From CAWIMX01 sp963837345 (GTDB lineage Bacteria > Acidobacteriota > Vicinamibacteria > Vicinamibacterales > CAVVIG01), in assembly GCA_963837345.1 (NCBI GenBank), contig CAWIMX010000001.1, positions 1,798,001 to 1,862,000 of the forward strand: a DNA stretch of 64,000 bases. Direction: 5' to 3'. The position numbers and the translations under genes are program-made. The notes under the pieces are model-generated. The model searched no databases, was not told the DNA's origin, and was given only the letters and a program-made list of their open reading frames with translations. Each line of letters begins with the position of its first letter. Position 1 is the first letter of the stretch. This document shows positions 35,491 through 42,910 of the stretch, in pieces.

Positions 35491-36225
35491 TCAGGCTCGA
35501 ATCGCGACCGACAGCAGCGACACCCCGAAGGGGAAATTGATTCGCCGAAGCAGCGGTGCCTCGGCGCGGAAGATGGCGGCGAGCACGCCGTTCGCCCAGA
35601 CCGGATGGAGGTCGTTCTCGCTGATTCGGCGTCCTCCATCGATCATGCGACCAACCGTCCGGCCAGCCAGCACCAGGGGAAACAGCAGGGTGTTGGCGTA
35701 CGTGAGCCTCGCAATGCGAAAGCCGGCGTCGTTCAGCTTCGCGCGGAGCTCGCCGGACGTGTACCGGCGGAAGTGGTGGCTGGCCTCGTCCTGGAGGCCC
35801 CAGAGGAAGCGAAACGCTGGCGTGAAAACGATCAGACGACCGCCTGGCGCGAGCACTCGGGCCACTTCGATCAGGGCGCGCCGGTCGTCGCGGAGATGCT
35901 CGAGCAGATCGAGCGCGAGAACGAGGTCGAACGCGCGGTCGGCGAACGGCAGCTGCATTCCGTCGGCGCGCACGAGCCGCTGCTGGCCGCGGACGCGGGC
36001 GTACTCGATGGCGGCGGGCGAGATGTCGAGGCCGACGACGCGGTCGAAGCCCCGGTTGCGCAGCTCGAGAAGGTTCTGCCCGGTGCCGCATCCGATGTCG
36101 AGGACGCGCGTCGGCGGGTCGCCTCCCATGCGGTCGAGCAGGTCGAAGATGATTCGCCGGCGCCCCACGTACCACCAGTGGTCGCCCTCGATGTCGTGAA
36201 TCTGCTGGTACAGCTCGGACCGCAC
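35491..36225 (-). CDS. class I SAM methyltransferase
   Basis: This 244-aa protein has the family opening IEGDHWWYVGRRRII, motif I VLDIGCGTGQNL, acidic GLDIS, then LALDLLEHL and the APGGRLIVFTPA strand. This type occurs in O-antigen and exopolysaccharide clusters. GTG start at 36225, 6 bp after the asnB stop; second gene of a three-gene minus-strand operon. Confidence 0.8.
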   Translation of the reverse strand: MRSELYQQIHDIEGDHWWYVGRRRIIFDLLDRMGGDPPTRVLDIGCGTGQNLLELRNRGFDRVVGLDISPAAIEYARVRGQQRLVRADGMQLPFADRAFDLVLALDLLEHLRDDRRALIEVARVLAPGGRLIVFTPAFRFLWGLQDEASHHFRRYTSGELRAKLNDAGFRIARLTYANTLLFPLVLAGRTVGRMIDGGRRISENDLHPVWANGVLAAIFRAEAPLLRRINFPFGVSLLSVAIRA

Positions 36226-36231
36226 GTCGCG

Positions 36232-38127
36232 TCAGCCCTCGACGTACTTGGCATGCCAGAGCTGGAACACGAGGAGCGTCCAGATCAGCTTGCGGTTGTC
36301 CCGGCGGCGCGCGAGGTGGTCATCGAGCAGATTCGTGACGTACGGCGCCTCGAACAGATCCTGCCGTTTGATCCGATCTGTCGAGAGCATGTCGCCGGCC
36401 AGCTCACGCAGCTCGGCCGTCAGCCATTGGGCGACCGGCATGGCGAATCCCTGCTTCCGCCGCCTCAGGATCTCTCGCGGCAGGCGGTCGGCCATGGCGC
36501 GGCGCAGAAGGAACTTGCCGGTCAGGCGGCGGAGTTTCAGCTGGAGCGGCAGGCTGTTGACGAACTCGACGACCTGTCGGTTCAGAAAGGGCACCCGGAC
36601 CTCCAGGGAGGCCGCCATGCTGGCGCGGTCGACTTTCACCAGGATGTCCCCTTCCATGTAGAGCGTCATGTCGTCGTACAGGATCCGGTTCAGCGGCACG
36701 CGGGCGTCGCACGTCTGCGCATGCCGGTAGGCAGCTGCGTAGGTGTCGCCGAGCACTGGTTTCACCCAGTCTCGGAAGAGCAGGGCTTTCTCCTCGTCGA
36801 AGAACGAACCCATCCAGCGATGATGCCTCGCCTCGAGCGGCACGCCGCGGCCCGCGAGAAAGCGGCGGACCTTGAAATCGGGGCTGATGTAGTCGAACGA
36901 GACGGGGAGGCGTGGCAGCACGCGGGGGACCACGTACGCCCGGAGGGACCAGGGAACGATGCGCTCGTAATATTCGATGAGTCGGTGTGCCACCAGCGTC
37001 GGGTACCCGGCCAGGAGCTCGTCGCTTCCGTCTCCACCGAGCACCACCTTCACGTGTTCGGCCGCCAGCCGTGACAGCAGATAGGTCGGGACGAACGACG
37101 CGTCGCCGATCGGCTCGTCCATCAGATCGCCCAGCCGCGGCGCCAGCGCCGCCGCCATGCCGCTCGTGACGCGGAGGTCGTGGTGTCGTGTTCCGAGCCG
37201 CCGCGCCATCGTTGCCGCGTACCGGGACTCGTCGAACGACGACTCTTCGTACGAGACCGAGAAGCTGTCGATCGTTCCCGGGTACGCGCCCGCCATCAGC
37301 GCCGCGATCGTGCTCGAGTCGAGACCCCCGCTGAGCAGGACGCCGACGGGCACATCGCTGACGAGCTCTTCGGCGACCGCCGCCTGCAGGCGCTCGCGAA
37401 GGCCGCCCGCGTACTCCCGCCAGTCGACCGGCGGCTGGCTCTCGCTGCGGGCAAGGCTCGGGCGCCAGTACGGTTTCACGGCAACGCCCCTCTCGGTCCA
37501 CCGCAGGATGTGACCGGGCGGCAGGCGCGCCACGCCCAGCAGCATCGTACGCGGCGTCGGTACGAATTCGAACGACAGGTACTCGTTCAGCGCCGTGAGG
37601 TCGAGCTGCCGATGGACCGACGGATCGCGGAGCAGCACGCGCAACTCGGAGCCGAACGACAGCCCCGAGGCGTGCTCCGCATAGTAGAAGGGCTTGACGC
37701 CCATCCGGTCGCGCGCGGCGAACAGCGATCGGCGCCTCGAATCCCAGATGGCGAACGCGAAGATGCCGCTCAGATGGTCGACGGCTTCTTCGCCCAGTTC
37801 TTCGTACAGATGCAAAACGACTTCAGTGTCCGAGCGGGTTCGGAAGCCGTGCCCTTTGTGCAGCAGAAACTCACGGAGCTCACGGTAGTTGTAGATCTCG
37901 CCGTTGAAGACGATCCACAGCGACTCGTCTTCGTTGGCGATCGGCTGATGGCCGGCGGACAGATCGATGATCGACAGCCGGCGCGCGCCGAGAGCCGCGT
38001 GCGACTCGAAATGGAACCCTTCGTCGTCCGGACCGCGATGTGCCATCGACCTGGCCATCGCACAGACCACGGCGCGGTCCACCGGTTGCTCGTCTGCGAG
38101 ACGAACGATTCCACAGATGCCGCACAT
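36232..38127 (-). CDS. asnB: asparagine synthase (glutamine-hydrolysing), glycan-cluster type
   Basis: This 631-aa protein has the mature N-terminal nucleophile Cys2 (MCGICGIVR) of a class II glutamine amidotransferase domain (to about 210) and a synthetase domain with the PP-loop LSGGLDSS and ATP-site GGDGSDELLAGYP. It amidates aspartate or, as is common for AsnB-like proteins in exopolysaccharide loci, a sugar or peptide carboxylate. First gene of an operon with two methyltransferases. Confidence 0.88.
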   Translation of the reverse strand: MCGICGIVRLADEQPVDRAVVCAMARSMAHRGPDDEGFHFESHAALGARRLSIIDLSAGHQPIANEDESLWIVFNGEIYNYRELREFLLHKGHGFRTRSDTEVVLHLYEELGEEAVDHLSGIFAFAIWDSRRRSLFAARDRMGVKPFYYAEHASGLSFGSELRVLLRDPSVHRQLDLTALNEYLSFEFVPTPRTMLLGVARLPPGHILRWTERGVAVKPYWRPSLARSESQPPVDWREYAGGLRERLQAAVAEELVSDVPVGVLLSGGLDSSTIAALMAGAYPGTIDSFSVSYEESSFDESRYAATMARRLGTRHHDLRVTSGMAAALAPRLGDLMDEPIGDASFVPTYLLSRLAAEHVKVVLGGDGSDELLAGYPTLVAHRLIEYYERIVPWSLRAYVVPRVLPRLPVSFDYISPDFKVRRFLAGRGVPLEARHHRWMGSFFDEEKALLFRDWVKPVLGDTYAAAYRHAQTCDARVPLNRILYDDMTLYMEGDILVKVDRASMAASLEVRVPFLNRQVVEFVNSLPLQLKLRRLTGKFLLRRAMADRLPREILRRRKQGFAMPVAQWLTAELRELAGDMLSTDRIKRQDLFEAPYVTNLLDDHLARRRDNRKLIWTLLVFQLWHAKYVEG

Positions 38128-38322
38128 TGGGAGGATGACCGCTCAGCATCATACTCGACCGCTGCGTCCCCGGCTGATTGACCGCCGCCAGTCCACCGTG
38201 GTACGTTCGGCCCGATTCAGTACCATCCTTCGCAGGATCCCGATCGTCCGTCGGCGGCCGCGTTCGCATTCTGCCTCGCGCTAGCGGTCGCGCCCTTCGC
38301 CTTCTCTCGTCTCCCCTTCTTC

Positions 38323-39801
38323 GTGTACTCCCGCCTCCCGATACCGTTTCCTGACAGCGCGACGTATCTGTGGCCGCTTCAGGATTTCGACTCCGGGATC
38401 TGGCCGTCGTTCCATCTTCGGACGCCCGGCTATTCGCTGTTCTGGTGGGCGTGTCGCCTCGTCAGCAACGACGTCTACTTCGTCGTCTGCATGCAGAATG
38501 CCCTCGCGGTCGGCACGGCCCTGCGCACGCTCATCCTGCTCAGAAGGCATGCCCCCCGGCTGGTCGTCCCGACCGCGGTCACGTTCGCGATCTTTCTCAG
38601 CGGCAACGCCCACCTGACGTGGGACATGTCGCTCTTGTCCGACGGACCGTTCACGACGACGATGGTCGCGTGGAGTCTGTTCACGTACCTCACGCTGAAA
38701 ACCGGTGCCCTCCGCTTTGCCACTGCCGCATCGCTTTGCGCCGCGGCCGGCATCTACCTCAGGCCCTCCTCGGTGTACCTCGTGCCCATTGTTGCTGCGA
38801 CGTCGGCCTATGCGTTGTGGCGCGGGCGGGGTTGGCGCCTGGCAGTGGCGCTGGTGGCGCCGCTAGGCGTGGCGCTCCTCGTGCTGACCATCTACAACGC
38901 CGTCACGATTCACGTCGTCGGTCTATCAGCGGGCGGCAGTTGGGCGCGAATGTGGTCGACGACCGTCTACCTGGACCCCGATTCCCGGCTCCCGCCGGAG
39001 ATCAACTGGCAACTGGCCGACAAGAACGCGGCCCTCGCCCCGGACGACAAGAGGGCGATCTACGAGGCATCCGACATGCGGGTGTTCCGCGCCGCACTCG
39101 AGAAGAACGTCGGCGCGGGCATCGATCGCATCGCCGATCGCGTCATGGGCTGGCCGGGCCGACGACCCGAGCGCTATATGGAGTACCGGAGCCTGATGGA
39201 TCGCATCGTGCGCACCGCGATCGCTCAGCATCCGCGCCTCTTTCTCAAGAACGCCGTGGGGACGCTCGAAGACTACTTCGCGGCCATCAGGCTGCCTCAG
39301 CGAAACTTCTACGTGCTGTTTCCAGCGACCACCACGTACTACGAAGCGTTCGTGCAGCGGCCGTTCTACGTGCTCAATCTCGACGGCTACTACGCGCCCC
39401 GTCGACCCATGGGCTTTCACACGGAGGTCCTGGACAACAGCCAGCGGCGCGTGGTGACCGCGCCGCACCGGTTGAACGCCTGGTATGCGAGGTTCTCGCG
39501 TGTGCGAAGCGTGCTGTTCGAAAATTCGTTCTGGATCTGGCCGCTGCCGGTCGCCCTTGGATTCGCCCTCTGGCGGGTGTGGGCGACGAAGGGAGCTTCG
39601 GTCGAAGCGGTCACGACGGTCGCTCTCCTTCTGGCCGTGATCGGAAACGCGAGCGCGTGCGCATACATCGGCCACCTGGAGTACCGGTACGCCGAGCCGT
39701 TTCACTTCCTCAACTATCTGCTGGTGGCCGCGGCCGTCGCGACGATTCAGCGCCAATTCTTTGGCCCCGGGGTCGCGTCGACAAGAAAGGGGTCGTCTTG
39801 A
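38323..39801 (+). CDS. polytopic membrane protein (glycosyltransferase-like), start uncertain
   Basis: This 492-aa protein has about nine to ten hydrophobic helices and a large extracytoplasmic loop (about residues 210-380), the layout of GT-C type mannosyl/rhamnosyltransferases, but no DD/DE motif is certain. GTG 38323 is the only start in frame. The frame is open upstream to 38182 and encodes another hydrophobic stretch (FAFCLALAVAPFAF), so the real N-terminus may lie upstream behind a frameshift. Context is a surface-glycan locus. Confidence 0.55.
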   Translation: MYSRLPIPFPDSATYLWPLQDFDSGIWPSFHLRTPGYSLFWWACRLVSNDVYFVVCMQNALAVGTALRTLILLRRHAPRLVVPTAVTFAIFLSGNAHLTWDMSLLSDGPFTTTMVAWSLFTYLTLKTGALRFATAASLCAAAGIYLRPSSVYLVPIVAATSAYALWRGRGWRLAVALVAPLGVALLVLTIYNAVTIHVVGLSAGGSWARMWSTTVYLDPDSRLPPEINWQLADKNAALAPDDKRAIYEASDMRVFRAALEKNVGAGIDRIADRVMGWPGRRPERYMEYRSLMDRIVRTAIAQHPRLFLKNAVGTLEDYFAAIRLPQRNFYVLFPATTTYYEAFVQRPFYVLNLDGYYAPRRPMGFHTEVLDNSQRRVVTAPHRLNAWYARFSRVRSVLFENSFWIWPLPVALGFALWRVWATKGASVEAVTTVALLLAVIGNASACAYIGHLEYRYAEPFHFLNYLLVAAAVATIQRQFFGPGVASTRKGSS

Positions 39802-39845
39802 ACCGTCGAGCGGCCGTCGGTGAACGGAAATCGATCGGTCAGCGG

Positions 39846-40694
39846 TCAGCCGGATGCGGCGAGCCGAGCGAACTGAAACTTCAGGGCGTTGACTTTGGCA
39901 AGGTAGCGGCGAGCGTCGTGATCGCCGCATTGCTGGCCGCGTCTGAACCGGAAGCCGCGGCGCGCGTATGCGTTGCCGGCTCCGCTCCCGCATAGGTGGA
40001 TGACAGCCGCGAGGTCCTGCCGCTGTTGCAGTGAGGCGGTGGCGGTGCGGTTGAACCCAAGGGTGCGTGCGACCGTGCGATCCAGCAGCGCTGCGGTCAT
40101 TTCCACCGCGTGCCCCGGCACCACGCGCGTGTAGAGCGCGTTGAACCAGCACGACCGCGGGTCGTGCCAGGGGCCGTCCTCGATCGCGATGTGGTCGTGG
40201 ATGCAGTAGCGTCTGGCTTCGGCGAAGGTGCCGTCCGTGATCTGAAACATGCCGACTGCGCTCGAGGCCGGCTGGTACACCTCGAATGGGTTCCAGCTGA
40301 ACCGCCACCGCCAATAGGTCCGCGCCATCGGGTTGCCGCTGCCCTCCACCTGGGCCAGTGCGGCGAGCAGGTCCGGCGTGATCACCGCTGTGGAGTGCCT
40401 GATGAAGAGCGGGCCGTATTGTCGCCAGGTCTGCGCTGGATTCTTAGCGAGGGCTCCGCTGACCGGGAAGAATATCTCGGTCGGCTTGCGGGCGACCTGC
40501 ACCATCCAGTTCGCGACTGCCCAGACCGCCACGAGCAGGACCGTCGCGACGACGATCCGAATGGGCAATGGGGCGAGCCGCAAAATCAGGAGCGCGCGGC
40601 CGCTGACGCGCCGGATCGCTGGGACGCACCGCACGCGTCGGCTCCGGGCGCGCGTCCTCTGAGGTGCTCCGAGCGAAATCGTCGCGTGGGGCAT
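39846..40694 (-). CDS. membrane-anchored lytic transglycosylase-like protein
   Basis: This 282-aa protein has a basic head, one membrane helix (about residues 45-70), and a C-terminal SLT-like domain with the presumed catalytic Glu in LAALAQVEGSGNP and the signature SAVGMFQITDGTF. It would cleave glycan strands in the periplasm. Two Cys pairs in the domain suggest a disulphide-stabilised form. Convergent with the membrane protein gene. Confidence 0.75.
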   Translation of the reverse strand: MPHATISLGAPQRTRARSRRVRCVPAIRRVSGRALLILRLAPLPIRIVVATVLLVAVWAVANWMVQVARKPTEIFFPVSGALAKNPAQTWRQYGPLFIRHSTAVITPDLLAALAQVEGSGNPMARTYWRWRFSWNPFEVYQPASSAVGMFQITDGTFAEARRYCIHDHIAIEDGPWHDPRSCWFNALYTRVVPGHAVEMTAALLDRTVARTLGFNRTATASLQQRQDLAAVIHLCGSGAGNAYARRGFRFRRGQQCGDHDARRYLAKVNALKFQFARLAASG

Positions 40695-41347
40695 GAAGGG
40701 TACTCCTGACAGTATGCCTCGGTCGCCAGTTTCCGGCCACCTCGGAGTGAGGGAAGCATCCAGCGCGTCGGACGAATTCGAGGGTCATGCATCCAACACC
40801 TACGTGCGCACGGCTGTATCACCTCGCGGGAGCCGAGCCGTCGGCACATCGAACCAGAGGCCGCGGTATGAGTTCGGCTCCTCAGAGGCGGATGGCCGCG
40901 TCAGAACCGCGAGAGAATGACAAGGACCTGTGAGCAGAACATCCACGTATCTGGCGGCGCTCAACGGGGCGATATGCGCCTTCTTCATCATCCATGCATT
41001 CTTCTTGGGCCACTTCTTCGTCCATTCACGAATGGTGCGCCTCGACGCGATGGGGGACGCCAGGAATCGCTTTGTGCATGCTCACGGCCCTGTCCCAGTC
41101 AATACGCTCCAGCCGGTGCCCCAAGTGCTTTTTGCAGATCCTCTCCACCCGCCCGCCTCAGCGTCAAGGTGACTACGGGCGTGAACCGCGACACGCTCTG
41201 CATCGTCGGATGGCTCGACCTCTCCAAAGGAGCACTCGCCTAGCATGTGCCTGACACGGCCGGTCGCTATTTCGACCTCATAGCGGGGACAAACTGAAAA
41301 GGACAAAGACCAGGCGGCATGAACGAAATCGGTGCTAGCCTGACGGA
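40695..41347. other. intergenic region, no supported gene
   Basis: This 653-bp stretch has several short open frames without conserved features. The best is at 40930-41172 (+), which starts with a plausible hydrophobic helix (YLAALNGAICAFFIIHAFFLGHFF) and then becomes unlike protein. It may be a gene remnant. No RNA gene or repeat was recognised. Confidence 0.4.
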
Positions 41348-41962
41348 ATGTCGCATCCGTCGTGGAATGACCGCTACGCGTCGGAAGAGCCGCTGCCCTG
41401 GGACACTGGGACGCCCGATCCGATGCTGGTCGAGTTCGTCGAGTCGCACCGACTGGCGCCCGGACGCGCGCTGGAAGTCGGCTGCGGCACCGGCACCAAC
41501 GCGATCTATCTGGCGCAGCACGGCTTCGAGGTCGTGGGCGTCGACGTCTCGCCACTTGCCGTCGACAAGGCGCGCGCCAAGGCGCGCGGGCGGTGCCGCT
41601 TCGAGACTGTCGACTTCCTGAGCGAACCGCCGCCCGGCGGGCCGTTCCAATTCGTGTTCGACCGCGGCTGCTTTCACACGTTCGACGAGGATCACGAGCG
41701 GGCGCGGTTCGCGCAGAACGTCGATGCCGCGCTCGTCGGCGGCGGCAGATGGCTGAGCCTGATCGGCAGCACAGAGGGTTCACCGCGCGATGTCGGCCCT
41801 CCGCGACGCAGTGCCCGCGAGGTCATCAACGCGATCGAGCCGGCGTTGGAGATCCTGCAGTTTCGTTCCGGCGAGTTCGGCGTCGATGGGGAGCCGTTCA
41901 AGGCGTGGCTGTGCCTGTCGCGCAAGCGCAGCATTCCGGCGCAGCCGTCGACCCATCGCTGA
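41348..41962 (+). CDS. class I SAM methyltransferase (TPMT/TehB-like)
   Basis: This 204-aa protein has the opening WNDRYASEEPLPWDTG typical of thiopurine-methyltransferase/TehB-like enzymes, motif I ALEVGCGTGTNAIYLAQ, acidic GVDVS, and a FDRGCFHTF segment. Such enzymes methylate small thiols, halides or metalloid anions. Separate from neighbours; no SD of note. Confidence 0.8.
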   Translation: MSHPSWNDRYASEEPLPWDTGTPDPMLVEFVESHRLAPGRALEVGCGTGTNAIYLAQHGFEVVGVDVSPLAVDKARAKARGRCRFETVDFLSEPPPGGPFQFVFDRGCFHTFDEDHERARFAQNVDAALVGGGRWLSLIGSTEGSPRDVGPPRRSAREVINAIEPALEILQFRSGEFGVDGEPFKAWLCLSRKRSIPAQPSTHR

Positions 41963-41993
41963 TCGAAAGGTTGGTCGCCGCGACCTTGATCGA

Positions 41994-42535
41994 CTACGTT
42001 GGGCGACCGGGTTGCAGGTCCAGATGCCAATTCGACCGGCAGCCGCCAGGCGCGAACGTCAGCGTGACACGGCGCACCGATTCATCCGAACCGTCGACGA
42101 GGATGGTGTCCGTCGAAGCGGCGGTCACGCCCGGCTGTTTGCACGAGGCTTTGGCGCGAATGCGATACGTGGCGTCGGGTAGCACGTCTGCCCGCCGCAT
42201 CCGCCGACATACGCATGAGCGGTCTTGTCCTCGAACTCGACCGTTCGAGCAAACACCAGATATCGCTGGCTATCGCCGTCGTACCCCGTCTCCCCTTCGA
42301 CAGGCCCGATGGCGATGAGGTCGATCGTCCGGCCCTGGACGCCGGCGAAGGGCTCTTCGACACGAACGTGGAACGTACCGTCGCTGATCGACTCGACTGT
42401 CCCGAGGAAGACGATGGGCGCGGCCTTCAACAGCGAGCACGTCGGTTCGTACTCGCCCGAACACTGGGCCAAGGCGGCCGCCGAAGACCCGATGACGCCG
42501 ATCCCGGCGAGAAACGCGACGATGGGAGCTCGCAC
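41994..42535 (-). CDS. secreted protein with probable 3' frameshift
   Basis: The GTG at 42535 starts a 136-aa frame ending at 42125. It has a signal peptide ending near AALAQC, then YEPTCSLLKAAPIVFLGTVESI and GGCGGQTCYP, a pattern seen in acidobacterial secreted proteins of unknown role. From about 42200 the other frame continues better, with LPDATYRIRAKASC and a beta-rich end to 41994, like the carboxypeptidase-regulatory-like tail expected. I infer one indel near 42185-42195, so the intact product would be about 180 aa. Confidence 0.55.
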
Positions 42536-42694
42536 GTATCAAGTATCGGGCGCGACGGTCAGGTTCTGCGTCAGAGAGGGAAAACGCCGAAAGAGGGGCC
42601 GATCTAGTCGAGGATGCCTGCCCGGCGTGAGCTCCGGCGCCCGTTGCGAAGCGGCCTCTCGGGGCGCGCACGGCGGGAATTCGCCGCAACTAGT

Positions 42695-42781
42695 TGGTGC
42701 GGAAGGGGGGATTCGAACCCCCACGATATTGCTATCGCCAGCCCCTCAAGCTGGTGCGTCTGCCAGTTCCGCCACTTCCGC
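42695..42781 (-). tRNA. tRNA-Leu (GAG)
   Basis: 87 nt including encoded CCA (42695-42697). Acceptor GCGGAAG pairs with CTTCCGC. The anticodon stem CCAGC/GCTGG encloses TTGAGGG, giving anticodon GAG. T-arm GGGGGTTCGAATCCCCC and a long variable arm are present. The 5' end is at 42781, so its promoter lies inside the adjoining kinase island. Confidence 0.95.
42740..42781. repeat. 42-bp direct repeat, copy 1 (5' half of tRNA-Leu)
   Basis: Identical over all 42 bases to 46074-46115, in the same orientation. It spans tRNA nucleotide 1 through the anticodon stem-loop and stops exactly at the tRNA 5' end. It is attachment-site-like; see the kinase island. Confidence 0.85.
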
Positions 42782-42871
42782 AAAGTGGGGCCGATCGAAC
42801 ACTCGGCCAGATCGGCTGGTTCATCTGCTAATTTACTACGACTTCACCAGCGACGGTATGTGCAGGGAGAT

Positions 42872-42889
42872 TTGACAACGTTTGACAAC
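42872..42889. repeat. TTGACAAC direct pair, left island end
   Basis: TTGACAAC at 42872-42879 and 42882-42889, 91 bp inside the left 42-bp repeat. The same pair occurs at the other end (45972 and 45984), so these resemble integrase arm-type sites. Confidence 0.45.
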
Positions 42890-42910
42890 AACGCCCCCGT
42901 ACTGTCCTGT

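Noticed and set aside
40930..41172. 80-aa membrane protein gene
   Set aside because: The first 25 residues resemble a membrane helix, but the remainder is not protein-like, there is no convincing SD, and no family is recognised. Left as part of an unassigned region.
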